DNA of 41,880 nt. Source: a virus. Location of the stretch: the IMG/VR virus record IMGVR_UViG_3300035661_000134, positions 1 through 41,880 of that record, one strand, 5' to 3'. Below are positions 31,336 through 39,460 of this stretch, piece by piece; the first letter of the stretch is position 1, and the number at the start of each line of letters is the position of its first letter. The notes beneath the pieces were generated by a model. That model had not been told where the DNA came from. It searched no databases and worked only from the letters and a program-made list of their open reading frames with translations. The translations under genes and the position numbers were made by a program.

Positions 31336-31749
31336 CTATTCTTCAACCTCAACTTCTATAAAGTCGTCAACGGTTTTCTGTGTAGTTATCGTAATGTTAA
31401 TTAAAGGGGTTGAAACTTGTTCGTTTTTAGGTTTTAATTTGTCAGTAGCGTTAGAAAGTGATGCAAGCTTTTCAGCAATCATAATCTTTGTTTGTAATAA
31501 CTCAGTCATAGTGCGTGCTGGATTTTTAACCTTAGCAAACATCTCAGCATCATTAAATAAAAGCTCAGCTTGTATATATGCTTGATGTAAAATTTTTCGT
31601 GCTGTTTCTAAATCTTCAATCTGTCTCTGTATAGCGTAGTTTACTATATCTTCCTGAGACAGTTTAAGAGAAGCTTTCTCTTTAACTATCTGCTCTATAT
31701 CTTCCTTCTTTACAAGCATGTTATTTTCCAAGTTTGCTAAACTCTGCAA
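31336..31749 (-). CDS. Small helical protein; candidate small terminase
   Basis: A 137-residue protein. TTG at 31749 lies six bases from GGAGG; a later ATG at codon 11 lacks a good site. Mostly helical (KKEDIEQIVKEKASLKLSQEDIVNYAIQRQIEDL) with a strand-like acidic tail (VDDFIEVEVEE). A small terminase subunit is plausible from size, helices and tail, but it is separated from the large subunit by several tail genes. Not certain. Confidence 0.6.
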   Translation of the reverse strand: MQSLANLENNMLVKKEDIEQIVKEKASLKLSQEDIVNYAIQRQIEDLETARKILHQAYIQAELLFNDAEMFAKVKNPARTMTELLQTKIMIAEKLASLSNATDKLKPKNEQVSTPLINITITTQKTVDDFIEVEVEE

Positions 31750-32929
31750 AGCAATCCTCCAACTGCTCCAGTTCGTCAGTCAGAGAATAAGCTTCAACTT
31801 TGTTAAGTAAATTAGACATTGTATCTTTAATTTTGTTTAAGGCTAATTTGTCAAATACTTCGCAAACAATACCGCCTGAAGGTTGTTCTGCTTTTGGTAT
31901 GTAGTATTCGTTTTTAACTTTCATCAGTGCTTCAAAATTAAACCTTTTATCTTTTTCTGGAAACTTTATATTAACAAACATATTTTTAGTTTCATTGACA
32001 GAAAACGGAACAGCTACATAATACTTACCTTTAAACTTAGGTGATGCACTATTAAATACTACATCTTTAAAGTTTTCTATTGCGTGTCTGTAGCCAAGAG
32101 ATAAAGGATATGCTCCTCTGACTGTAATATCTAAAAAGTAATGCTTGCCTGTTTTTAGATTTACAAACTCTTCAGTTGAAAGCATACCTCTATAACCTGT
32201 TTTAATTAAAAGCTGAGATAGTTTTAAAACCGTTTCTTGAATAGGTTTTGGCAATTCCCCGAGATAATTTATAACTCTGCCTATATAAACACCTTTACGA
32301 TATTCAACTCCAAGCAATAAAGGAAAGATAAAACCGCCTTTATCAGCATCAAAAAATCCGTCAATACCACATTCAACAAAGTTTTTATCTAAATCCATTA
32401 AGTCTTCAACTACAAATTCCATATCTTTTAAGAACTCACCAAATTCTATCTCAAGCTTTGTCTTAAGATTTTTCTTTTGTGTTTCATTCTTGAGTATAAA
32501 CGTCTCCATAGAACCTCTAAAAATGGAGAGTTTAACTACAGATGGAACATTTATATTGTCATAACCTTTGACTACTTCGTAAGGTGGTGAAGGAAGTTTT
32601 ACTACAGTTAAAGCCGACTTCAAAGATTTTCTGTTTAATTCTAATTCTGTAGCTACACCGCCACCAAAAGTTTTATATCCCTTCTTTTTCAAAAACTCAA
32701 ACATATCACCATTCAATACATCAAAGTTGCAGATTATATCTACTTTATCAACATATGTAAATGGGTCATGAACTTTCTTTATATTTGGAAAGCCATAGCC
32801 AGTAGCAAAGTCGTCAAAGCTTGGGAAAGTTGATATAAAATCTGTATAGTAATAAACTTCAACTCCTGCCTCAGCTAAAGCTAAAACATGTGAAAATTCT
32901 ATCCCTGTGCCAATAACTAACGCTTTCAT
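31721..32929 (-). CDS. ATP-grasp enzyme (PurD-like) in virion operon
   Basis: A 402-residue protein with the ATP-grasp layout. ATG at 32929 overlaps the upstream stop (ATGA). N-terminal dinucleotide-like domain (MKALVIGTGIEFSHVLALAE), a central segment with VVKLSIFRGSMETFIL and EFVVEDLMD, and a C-terminal core ending HYFLDITVRGAYPLS (about 270-285). That corresponds to the D/N-x-x-x-R metal and ATP site of PurD and carbamoyl-phosphate synthetase types. It probably ligates an acid to an amine using ATP. Lying between portal and tail genes, it could modify a virion protein or a small molecule. Substrate unknown. No purine genes are nearby. Confidence 0.7.
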   Translation of the reverse strand: MKALVIGTGIEFSHVLALAEAGVEVYYYTDFISTFPSFDDFATGYGFPNIKKVHDPFTYVDKVDIICNFDVLNGDMFEFLKKKGYKTFGGGVATELELNRKSLKSALTVVKLPSPPYEVVKGYDNINVPSVVKLSIFRGSMETFILKNETQKKNLKTKLEIEFGEFLKDMEFVVEDLMDLDKNFVECGIDGFFDADKGGFIFPLLLGVEYRKGVYIGRVINYLGELPKPIQETVLKLSQLLIKTGYRGMLSTEEFVNLKTGKHYFLDITVRGAYPLSLGYRHAIENFKDVVFNSASPKFKGKYYVAVPFSVNETKNMFVNIKFPEKDKRFNFEALMKVKNEYYIPKAEQPSGGIVCEVFDKLALNKIKDTMSNLLNKVEAYSLTDELEQLEDCFAEFSKLGK

Positions 32930-33366
32930 TTGTTATATAACTCCTCCACATCTTTATAAACTTTTTCTACTTCTTCAAGTGTCTTTTTACCTTCTATAAT
33001 TTGTAAAACATTATGAGCTACGGACAGGTCTTTAAAATCAGAAGTAAACATTTTAGGGAATAAAAGATAAAGTATATGACCTTTATAAGTCATAACGTCT
33101 TGTGCGAAAAATACTCTATGCCCATTTATCAACACGAAAGCTTTTCTATTTGGATTATAGTAATCATTAATAACTTTTGCTTTGTATTTTTTCAACATAT
33201 CTTTTATAAGAAGAGTTAAAGCTTCATTAGGTCTATACTCAAAAAATACTTCATCTTTAAACTTTCTGCCAATAATCAAATCTTCAAACTTTATAAAAGT
33301 AGGCTCATCAGTAGTCATATTAAAAGCCTGTTCTAAAGTTAAGAATTCAGGCTGTATTAGAGACAT
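32926..33366 (-). CDS. Hypothetical late protein
   Basis: A 146-residue protein, ATG at 33366 after AAAGGAGGTG. It has helical ends and a strand-rich middle (KAFVLINGHRVFFAQDVMTYKGHILYLLFP). No family recognised. The stop overlaps the start of the ATP-grasp gene, so the two are translationally coupled and may be functional partners. Confidence 0.75.
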   Translation of the reverse strand: MSLIQPEFLTLEQAFNMTTDEPTFIKFEDLIIGRKFKDEVFFEYRPNEALTLLIKDMLKKYKAKVINDYYNPNRKAFVLINGHRVFFAQDVMTYKGHILYLLFPKMFTSDFKDLSVAHNVLQIIEGKKTLEEVEKVYKDVEELYNK

Positions 33367-33634
33367 TTAACACCTCCTTTATCTTATCTACATCTTCAGG
33401 TTTAAAAGGAACAACTTTCGGTTTCTCATCTTTTTTCACATTCTTTAAATTAAGCTTTGTTAAAAATTTAACTGCGTCGGATAGCTCAGAAATCTTTCCT
33501 TCAAAGTTTCCTTTAATAGTTTCAAACTCAATTTTAAAGTTATGTTTTATTTTCTTTATCTCTATAAACAAATACAAGAGAAGCCCAATATTAACTGAAA
33601 TCACTACAATATTAATCGCTATTAGAATTTCCAT
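33347..33634 (-). CDS. Small membrane-anchored coiled-coil protein
   Basis: A 95-residue protein. The second ATG at 33634 is chosen because AAGGAG is six bases upstream; an ATG two codons earlier touches the site. One membrane segment (LIAINIVVISVNIGLLLYLFI) is followed by a charged helix. The layout is like a small phage membrane protein. It lies between the portal and the 146-residue gene and overlaps both. Confidence 0.7.
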   Translation of the reverse strand: MEILIAINIVVISVNIGLLLYLFIEIKKIKHNFKIEFETIKGNFEGKISELSDAVKFLTKLNLKNVKKDEKPKVVPFKPEDVDKIKEVLNVSNTA

Positions 33635-35459
33635 CGGCATCTCCTTTTAATTGTTGTGCTTGAGAAACCTTAGCATTAGCAACCATTTGTATATATGCTA
33701 ATAAACTTTCAGGGTCTTGAGCTAATTTAGAAAGTATTTCTTTATCTTGTAAAAATTGTTCTGATATTGAAGCTGTTAACTCTTCTGATATTTTTTGTTT
33801 TTCAAGTTGAACTTTTGCCATTGCTTGTAATTCTTCTGGAGTTGGAATACGAACAAGCTCAGCATCTAATTGTAGAATTTGGAATATTTTCTTGAAAATT
33901 TCTACCATGTTAAGATATGGAACTAAACCAAGATTAGATGACATTTCTATAACATTAAGTATATTCTCAAGCTCTTCTTTTTGTTTTATAACACCCGACA
34001 TACCTTCAACTTTTATCACAGTGCCTTTATACAATTCTTTAACTAAATAATAATATGGCTCCCTATTTTCAAGGATAGCCATATTTATAAGTTCGTTAAC
34101 TTCTTTTAACTCGGAAGGCTCAAGCATACCAGAGTTAATAATTTCGTTTAAGTGATATTGGAACATTAGAGATATTAACTTTCTTGTAATTCTTGCTATA
34201 AATTCATCTTCAATTCTATTAATGATTGTAGATATAACGCTTTGGTTCATCTGAGTTTTTAATGCGACTTCTTTAGCTGTTGGACGACCTTTTGATGTTG
34301 GTTGTCCCATTAAAAACTCAGTCAAAGCAGAAACGTTTTGTGCTTCTTGTAAAATAAGTTGACGCACTGGAAGAACGTTTGGGTCAAAACTTGCCATAGA
34401 AAATGGGCGAATAGCTGGTTGGTCTGAAACTGTTTTTATTACAGTAAAAGGTTTTACAGTAAAAGTTTCATCTTTTGACGCCAAAGCAGAAGTATTTATC
34501 TCAAAGCCCATTGTTGTTGACAATATAGCACGGTCAACAATAGCCCTCATAATACGGCTATCTTCTTTGTAATAATCCCAAATCAAATCCGAGTATGAGA
34601 GTTGCATATCTTCAGAATAGAAGGAAATAGAGATTACAGGAAATTGTTTATCAGCATGAAGTATATTCTCAACATCAACAAGATATTTATCGTTATAGAT
34701 TGTAAACTTTAAAGGAAGTGAAACTTCTCCTTCAGAATTTACATAACGACCGAAAACATACGTAATCTTACCGTATGTTGAACGGTCTTTCATAGAAGAA
34801 ATTAAAAAGTCTGTTCTATCTTTATCTGTAGTTAAGCTATAAACCTCAAGCTTTTCAGGTGGGTATTTCCATAATTTTGATAAACCTTTTACTTTTTCTA
34901 TAGGTAGAAATATATCGTATGCATAAAATTGGTTATCTGAAGATTTATAATATTGAAGCGGATTTAAAGCTTTAGCAACAATAGTAAACTCTACATCGTC
35001 CCATTCATCAATAGTGTAATCAGCATCTAATAAAATAGCAAGCTCACCTGATAGAATACCATACCATAAAGCTTTGTCTATAGCTTCAAATAAAGATGTT
35101 TTATATACACCTAAATTAAACACCTTCCTATAAGCAGAAGGTAGGTATGTATATTTTTTACTCTCAAATGAAAGTAAAGACTTTGTAGATTTATGTAATA
35201 ACGCACGCAAATATAAGTATGCAAACAAAGTCTTCTGAAAGAAGATAGATGATTTTATATTTGTTCTCCAGTTTCCTGTAGCATCGTCAGGATTAGGTAT
35301 TGCAGAATTTCCGTTCAATTCTGCCAAATAGTCAATAACACGAAACCTTCTCGGTTGAGAAACTGATTGAAGTTCACGATAAACCGATAAAGCAAATGTT
35401 TCTAACTCTTCCTTTGGTAAAGTTAACTCTCCGTTTACAGCAGTTATATTGAAAAACAT
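33612..35459 (-). CDS. Portal (head-tail connector) protein
   Basis: A 615-residue protein, ATG at 35459 after AAGGAG. Features typical of podoviral portals: N-terminal alpha-rich part (ELETFALSVYRELQSVSQPRRFRVIDYLAELNG), a central stem with GQPTSKGRPTAKEVALKTQMNQSVISTIINRIEDEFI (about 400-435), which is the most family-like stretch, and a helical C-terminus (about 555-600) with a polar tail. Length fits T7/P22-type portals. It forms the 12-fold ring through which DNA passes and to which terminase docks. Own promoter lies at 35488. Confidence 0.8.
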   Translation of the reverse strand: MFFNITAVNGELTLPKEELETFALSVYRELQSVSQPRRFRVIDYLAELNGNSAIPNPDDATGNWRTNIKSSIFFQKTLFAYLYLRALLHKSTKSLLSFESKKYTYLPSAYRKVFNLGVYKTSLFEAIDKALWYGILSGELAILLDADYTIDEWDDVEFTIVAKALNPLQYYKSSDNQFYAYDIFLPIEKVKGLSKLWKYPPEKLEVYSLTTDKDRTDFLISSMKDRSTYGKITYVFGRYVNSEGEVSLPLKFTIYNDKYLVDVENILHADKQFPVISISFYSEDMQLSYSDLIWDYYKEDSRIMRAIVDRAILSTTMGFEINTSALASKDETFTVKPFTVIKTVSDQPAIRPFSMASFDPNVLPVRQLILQEAQNVSALTEFLMGQPTSKGRPTAKEVALKTQMNQSVISTIINRIEDEFIARITRKLISLMFQYHLNEIINSGMLEPSELKEVNELINMAILENREPYYYLVKELYKGTVIKVEGMSGVIKQKEELENILNVIEMSSNLGLVPYLNMVEIFKKIFQILQLDAELVRIPTPEELQAMAKVQLEKQKISEELTASISEQFLQDKEILSKLAQDPESLLAYIQMVANAKVSQAQQLKGDADGNSNSD

Positions 35460-35487
35460 TTTAGCTCCTTGAGAGGTTTATATTATT

Positions 35488-35516
35488 AGTATATTACCAA
35501 AAAGGTATTAAGTCAA
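35488..35516 (-). promoter_or_regulatory. Portal promoter with overlapping dyad
   Basis: TTGACT (35511-35516), 17-bp spacer, TATACT (35488-35493), minus strand. An inverted repeat AAGGTATT/AATACCTT (35502-35522) covers the -35 box; on the minus strand it is followed by TTT, so it can also terminate the lysis message or bind a regulator. Confidence 0.72.
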
Positions 35517-36087
35517 TACCTTTCTTATATTTCTGACCGTAATTAAAGATATTTAAAGAATATGAATAGTTAATATCACACGCACTTTTATACTGCATAC
35601 ATCTTCCGTTAATTTTTTGCACGCAAACATAACCACGCATACAAGCTTGTTTGCATTTACTCCAATCATATATGCCAGCTCTTCTACATTCCTTTAACAC
35701 CCAATCTCCGCCGTTGTATCTTTGGTATGTAATAAATAACTTGCCCGATGGATTTGTTATATAAAGAGACTTGATATAATAAGCGAAAGCGTAAAAATGG
35801 TCTTTAGAATAAGGCTTATCGTAATCAGGATAAAGAGGTCTTAATATCGGATTTAAAAATTTCGGTGTAAGTTGAAAGTATCCGACCGAACCATGCCCGT
35901 CTAAAGAAGTTCGCCACCTACAATTAGTTTCTTGTTTAGCTAAAGCTAAGTTATACCAATAGGGAAACTTGCTTGATATAATTTTCTCGGTAGCTTCTTT
36001 TGTAGGTGCTTCAATATTAATGCAATTATCCGAAGCTAAAGACAAGCCCGATATAAAGAAGCAAAGCAAGAGAATAAATTTTATCAT
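35494..36087 (-). CDS. Secreted lysozyme/lytic transglycosylase (SLT-like)
   Basis: A 197-residue cell-wall hydrolase, ATG at 36087 after GGAGCG. An N-terminal signal peptide (MIKFILLLCFFISGLSLAS) would export it. LALAKQETNCRWR carries the catalytic glutamate, and GHGSVGYFQLTP is the G-x-x-G-x-F/x-Q motif of the SLT family. The C-terminal third has at least eight cysteines, suggesting disulfides in the periplasm. Such a signal-bearing endolysin would need no large-hole holin. Overlaps the upstream membrane gene by 62 bases. Confidence 0.85.
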   Translation of the reverse strand: MIKFILLLCFFISGLSLASDNCINIEAPTKEATEKIISSKFPYWYNLALAKQETNCRWRTSLDGHGSVGYFQLTPKFLNPILRPLYPDYDKPYSKDHFYAFAYYIKSLYITNPSGKLFITYQRYNGGDWVLKECRRAGIYDWSKCKQACMRGYVCVQKINGRCMQYKSACDINYSYSLNIFNYGQKYKKGIDLIPFW

Positions 36088-36295
36088 ACGGTTCGCTCCA
36101 TTCTATATGCCCGATTTTAACAAATCTTGTGATGTAATAATAAACAAGACCAATGCTTGCTAAAGATATTTTACGAGCCATTGCTGATAATAAAGCTGAA
36201 TTGTCATACACATATATAAAAGCAATGATAGAAAATACAACAGCTAAAATAATATCTATATGATAAAACTTCAATAATCTTTTTAACAAAATCAT
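36026..36295 (-). CDS. Holin-like membrane protein
   Basis: An 89-residue protein; the ATG at 36295 fits GGAGG with seven-base spacing. It has two or three hydrophobic segments (IDIILAVVFSIIAFIYVY, ISLASIGLVYYYI, IYSLALLLYIGLVF). It lies between the o-spanin and the transglycosylase, the usual holin slot. With a signal-peptide endolysin, it may be a pinholin-type protein. It overlaps the endolysin gene by 62 bases, an unusually long overlap. Confidence 0.7.
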   Translation of the reverse strand: MILLKRLLKFYHIDIILAVVFSIIAFIYVYDNSALLSAMARKISLASIGLVYYYITRFVKIGHIEWSEPYDKIYSLALLLYIGLVFSFG

Positions 36296-36525
36296 TTGCA
36301 AACCTCCTGAGCTTTTCTTAACAACTCATTCTCTTTCTCTAAATCAAACATATAATTAAGCAAAGCTTGTAATCTTTCAGGATAAGGCATATCATCTTTC
36401 AAAACAGGTTTAGGTGTTTTAGGAACTTCAGGGATATTACATTTTAGATATATCGGTTTTTCTATATACTTAGTTGAAGCACAAGAAAGAATAAAGAGAG
36501 TTGGAATAATTAAAAGCTTTTTCAT
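36292..36525 (-). CDS. o-spanin (outer membrane lipoprotein)
   Basis: A 77-residue lipoprotein. ATG at 36525 overlaps the upstream i-spanin stop (ATGA), with AGGAG eight bases before. The signal peptide MKKLLIIPTLFILSCAS has the lipobox L-S-C, so it is lipid-anchored at the outer membrane. The rest is short with prolines (PEVPKTPKP) and a terminal helix. With the i-spanin it would fuse inner and outer membranes in lysis. Implies a Gram-negative host. Confidence 0.82.
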   Translation of the reverse strand: MKKLLIIPTLFILSCASTKYIEKPIYLKCNIPEVPKTPKPVLKDDMPYPERLQALLNYMFDLEKENELLRKAQEVCK

Positions 36526-36875
36526 TTCAACTGCTCCTGAGCTTGCTTTATCAAGTCTGCCATTTGTTGGCATTCTTGGTTTGTAATATAGACAGGTTCT
36601 TTAACTACTTGCTTAATATAAACACGCTTAGGTGGTTTGTTGTAAGCTTCTTGTAAGATTTGTTGTGCTTTATTATATTCTTCTTGCTGTATTTGAATTT
36701 GGTTTAAAAGTTGTTGATTAGTGTTTTTACATTGCTGTAATTGTGTTTGGAGTTGGTTAATTTCATGTCTAAGTTCAGCTATCTTATTAGTTGCTTTTAT
36801 AACACTAAAAATACAACCAAGAATAAAACCACCGATTATAAAGATAGCTATTAACTTATACTTTAAGCTTATCAA
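36522..36875 (-). CDS. i-spanin (inner membrane spanin)
   Basis: A 117-residue protein, TTG at 36875 after GGAGGAG. N-terminal membrane anchor (LIAIFIIGGFILGCIF), long Q/N-rich coiled coil (ELRHEINQLQTQLQQCKNTNQQLLNQI), and a C-terminal segment with ECQQMADLI that resembles the conserved end of Rz-type i-spanins. Directly followed by the lipoprotein gene, the typical two-gene Rz/Rz1 layout. Confidence 0.8.
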   Translation of the reverse strand: MISLKYKLIAIFIIGGFILGCIFSVIKATNKIAELRHEINQLQTQLQQCKNTNQQLLNQIQIQQEEYNKAQQILQEAYNKPPKRVYIKQVVKEPVYITNQECQQMADLIKQAQEQLK

Positions 36876-37242
36876 TTATTCTCCTCCAATACAACCAACC
36901 GAAAGCTCTAACCATAAAATAAAAGATATAAGCCTTGTATTTGTTTATTCCGAGTGCGAACATAAGTTCAAGGAATATTTTATCAGATGTTTTTCTATCA
37001 AATTGTTTAGTATGATACAACCAATCATGCACTACACTTGCTTTATTGAATTTATCCCGCCATTCTAAGAAAGGTATAAAAATTTTTGGTATTGAAGCGA
37101 AATCAGTCTCAAAACCTTCTTCTACTTCAATCCAAATCTTTTCTTCTCCCGCTTTCTCTGTATAAACAATAAACTTCTCAGATAGCTTCCACTTTTTACC
37201 ATTGGCTTCTAATTCTACTTTTAAAGGAGTTAGTAATCTCAT
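36856..37242 (-). CDS. DUF1353-family protein
   Basis: A 128-residue protein, ATG at 37242 overlapping the upstream stop (ATGA). EGFETDFASIPKIF and ASVVHDWLYHT match the DUF1353 pattern G-x-x-T-D-F-A-S-I-P and H-D-W-L-Y. Members are common near phage lysis genes and may be metal-binding peptidase-like proteins, but no activity is established. Here it sits between the tail-fibre and lysis genes, as usual. Confidence 0.8.
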   Translation of the reverse strand: MRLLTPLKVELEANGKKWKLSEKFIVYTEKAGEEKIWIEVEEGFETDFASIPKIFIPFLEWRDKFNKASVVHDWLYHTKQFDRKTSDKIFLELMFALGINKYKAYIFYFMVRAFGWLYWRRIIDKLKV

Positions 37243-37820
37243 GGCAAGCTTGGGAATGGTGTTTTAAAATTAAAAGTCGGTAAAGGAAGAGATGTAGCTT
37301 GTTGTATTTGTTGTAAATACAATGCGTATTCTTGTTTTACTAAGAAAACAAAATATTGTCTATAAGCAACCTTCAATACTTGAGAAAGCCAATAAGAAAT
37401 CATTTGGTCGTTGTTTGAGTTATACTTTTGATTTAATGTATTCAAGGCAGTTTGAAAGTCTGTGTTTGATAACACTAAAGAAGTTATGTCTTTTCTAATT
37501 GAAGATGTGTCAAGCCCTCTATAAGCAATATAACTCTCTGCATTCTCTTTGTCCGACACATCACTTCTTTGCTTTATATCAGAGTAATACTGTAAAATAT
37601 AAGCTGTAGCTTTTTGTGATAGTTCATTAATAGCTTTTTGTTTTGCTTCTTGTAATTTTTCGTCGGCAGTTTTAACTCTAATTACACCATTGTCTAAAAC
37701 AATATCATCGGGAGTTTCTACTTCTAACTCAACAGCATTTACATTACTTGGAACAGCTTCAGGAAGCAAAGCACAACAAAGAATATTAGTCTGTGGATTT
37801 ATATAAGCCCATACTTTCAT
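37239..37820 (-). CDS. Tail fibre accessory/assembly-like protein
   Basis: A 193-residue protein, ATG at 37820 after GGAGG. The start MKVWAYINPQTNILCCALLP resembles the phage tail-fibre accessory type, in which a short N-terminal strand domain precedes a helical body with DEKLQEAKQKAINELSQKA. It follows the fibre gene within one base, again as expected for an assembly factor. No precise family claimed. Confidence 0.65.
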   Translation of the reverse strand: MKVWAYINPQTNILCCALLPEAVPSNVNAVELEVETPDDIVLDNGVIRVKTADEKLQEAKQKAINELSQKATAYILQYYSDIKQRSDVSDKENAESYIAYRGLDTSSIRKDITSLVLSNTDFQTALNTLNQKYNSNNDQMISYWLSQVLKVAYRQYFVFLVKQEYALYLQQIQQATSLPLPTFNFKTPFPSLP

Positions 37821-37821
37821 A

Positions 37822-38667
37822 CTAAACTAACCTCCTTACTAAAATATATCCTGAAGATGATTGTGGGAAAGAAACAGTTCCAAGAGAAGTCCAAGCTGTA
37901 GATGTGTCTTGCCAATCTGTAGAAAAAATATCTATAGTAGGAAATTCGTTAGAAGTCCCGTTTATATCATAAAACCCTCTCACATTTTTATATTGTGTAT
38001 AGTTTGTTATAAAAATTGTTGCATTCGGAAACCCCCAACCAACCCTAAAAGCAGAATAAGTTGCCTTATTTGAACTTCCTCCACTTCTATTCACAACTTG
38101 TTCCATATATAAAAAACCATTACTATAAGTTGTATTGTTAGGGTTCAAATAAGCAGGGTTAGTTGACCCGCCTGAAGTTCCGCCAGTATTACTACAGATT
38201 AAATGCATTTCATAATAAGTCCCGCTTTGTGTCGCTATATGTAAAGCAACACTTGAAGCATTACTGAAACTTATATAAGCTTCTTCTCCTACTTGAAGCA
38301 GATAATCACTACTTGCATTTGATAAATCAACTCTTCTAAAAGTATAAACATTACTTTTCACATAAGCATTACTCAAGTCTAAAACACCGCTTGAATTAAG
38401 TGGAGCCATAAGTCGCCAACTATTACCATCATACACTTTCAGCATAGGTGGGTTAGATGAAGTATCAAGCCAAGTAGTGCCTGCTACAGGATTACTCGGA
38501 GCTGAGGAACCTACATAGGAGGCTCTAAGCACAGGATTAGACGATGGGTCGTTATTGTAAAATGCCTGACCTAAGATTGTGAAATTAGTATTAGCAGTAT
38601 TTAATTCAGTAGCGACTTGATTTTGGTAAGGCGTTGAAGGATTAAATGGAGCTAATGTATATGCCAT
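37822..38667 (-). CDS. Tail fibre/receptor-binding protein
   Basis: A 281-residue protein, ATG at 38667, overlapping the upstream stop (TAATG); its GGGAGG site lies inside the upstream gene. The N-terminus (PSTPYQNQVATELNTANTNF) and GTTWLDTSSNPPMLKVYDG repeat are typical of phage fibre and collar proteins. The remainder is rich in S, N, T, G and Y with alternating strands, as in receptor-binding C-termini. The C-terminus ends in short strands. Host receptor unknown. Confidence 0.78.
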   Translation of the reverse strand: MAYTLAPFNPSTPYQNQVATELNTANTNFTILGQAFYNNDPSSNPVLRASYVGSSAPSNPVAGTTWLDTSSNPPMLKVYDGNSWRLMAPLNSSGVLDLSNAYVKSNVYTFRRVDLSNASSDYLLQVGEEAYISFSNASSVALHIATQSGTYYEMHLICSNTGGTSGGSTNPAYLNPNNTTYSNGFLYMEQVVNRSGGSSNKATYSAFRVGWGFPNATIFITNYTQYKNVRGFYDINGTSNEFPTIDIFSTDWQDTSTAWTSLGTVSFPQSSSGYILVRRLV

Positions 38668-38810
38668 TATTTACCTCCCTTATCTTTCTTCCATTTACCG
38701 CCTTTAGCTTTTTTATAGCCTGTGCTTTCGGAACAGATAGCATAAGCTTCTGATTTTGATTTACCTTGAGCCATTACTTTCTTAACACAGTCTTCTAATT
38801 TTTTAGGCAT
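38667..38810 (-). CDS. Small phage protein, two-cysteine and lysine-rich tail
   Basis: A 47-residue protein, the first gene of the late block. ATG at 38810 with TAGGAGAATATACT before it. Sequence starts MPKKLEDCVKKVMAQGKSKS, with a second Cys in AYAICSES. This C-x(17)-C helical hairpin with a lysine/glycine tail resembles a short conserved protein found in many phages, of unknown role. Its stop overlaps the tail-fibre ATG. Confidence 0.75.
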   Translation of the reverse strand: MPKKLEDCVKKVMAQGKSKSEAYAICSESTGYKKAKGGKWKKDKGGK

Positions 38811-38830
38811 AGTATATTCTCCTAAAATAT

Positions 38831-38838
38831 GATATACT
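38831..38838 (+). promoter_or_regulatory. Extended -10 promoter for thymidylate kinase
   Basis: TGATATACT around 38830-38838 is an extended -10 without a clear -35. It faces the tmk gene starting at 38872 and overlaps the divergent late promoter region. Confidence 0.45.
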
Positions 38839-38841
38839 ATC

Positions 38842-38870
38842 AATATACACCTTTACAAAGGAGATGTCAA
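38842..38870 (-). promoter_or_regulatory. First late promoter
   Basis: TTGACA (38865-38870), 17-bp spacer, TATATT (38842-38847), minus strand. Identical boxes to the capsid promoter. The spacer holds CCTTTACAAAGG (38850-38861), a dyad that also contains the ribosome site of the divergent tmk gene. Confidence 0.8.
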
Positions 38871-38871
38871 G

Positions 38872-39420
38872 TTGTTTGTTGTAATTGAAGGTATTGACGG
38901 AAGCGGTAAATCTACACTTGCTAAATTTCTTGCAGAAAAAATTCCTAATTCAGTTTTAATGAAAGAAAATACAAAATGGTTAGAAGCAATGCCTCAGTTT
39001 CCTGAAATTGCAGATATGTTGTTTGAAGACTTTTGCAAGGAAAGGGTTAATTATAGTAAGCGTATAGAAAAGTTAATAAAAGCAGGATATGTAGTAATTA
39101 GCGATAGATTTTATCCTTCAACTATATGCTATCAACTTGAAAATTGTGAAAAATATGACTGTAAGAAAATGATTGAAATTTATAATAAATATTACCCTCA
39201 ATGGTTAAAGCCTGATTTAGTTTTAATCCCGTCAGTGCCTTTTGTGATTTGTTTAAAGAGAATTAGAAAAAGAGGGGAAGAAGTTGACGCAAAGTTTCTA
39301 AGAAAAGTAAAGAAATGTTATAACATGATTGGTGATATGGTTGACAATGTAGTGTATGTTAGAAGTAAAAACTATGCTTTAGCAGTTATTGAAGAAATGT
39401 TAAAAAGACCGCCTGAATAA
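38872..39420 (+). CDS. tmk: Thymidylate kinase
   Basis: A 182-residue dTMP kinase, phosphorylating dTMP to dTDP. TTG at 38872 with AAGGAG eight bases upstream. P-loop EGIDGSGKST (6-15), the D-R-(F/Y)-x-x-S motif as ISDRFYPSTICYQ, and PDLVLI. Length slightly below bacterial enzymes, fitting a phage version. It pairs functionally with ThyX encoded opposite, supplying dTTP. The start has an extended -10 close by. Confidence 0.92.
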   Translation: MFVVIEGIDGSGKSTLAKFLAEKIPNSVLMKENTKWLEAMPQFPEIADMLFEDFCKERVNYSKRIEKLIKAGYVVISDRFYPSTICYQLENCEKYDCKKMIEIYNKYYPQWLKPDLVLIPSVPFVICLKRIRKRGEEVDAKFLRKVKKCYNMIGDMVDNVVYVRSKNYALAVIEEMLKRPPE

Positions 39421-39430
39421 ACTCAGGCGG
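39409..39430. terminator. Convergent terminator between tmk and thyX
   Basis: CCGCCTGA (39409-39416), loop ATAAAC, TCAGGCGG (39423-39430). On the minus strand the stem is followed by TCTTTTT, so it works best for the thyX message; it covers the tmk stop codon. Confidence 0.7.
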
Positions 39431-39460
39431 GGCGGGAGGGGGTGTATTGGATAGGAGGTG

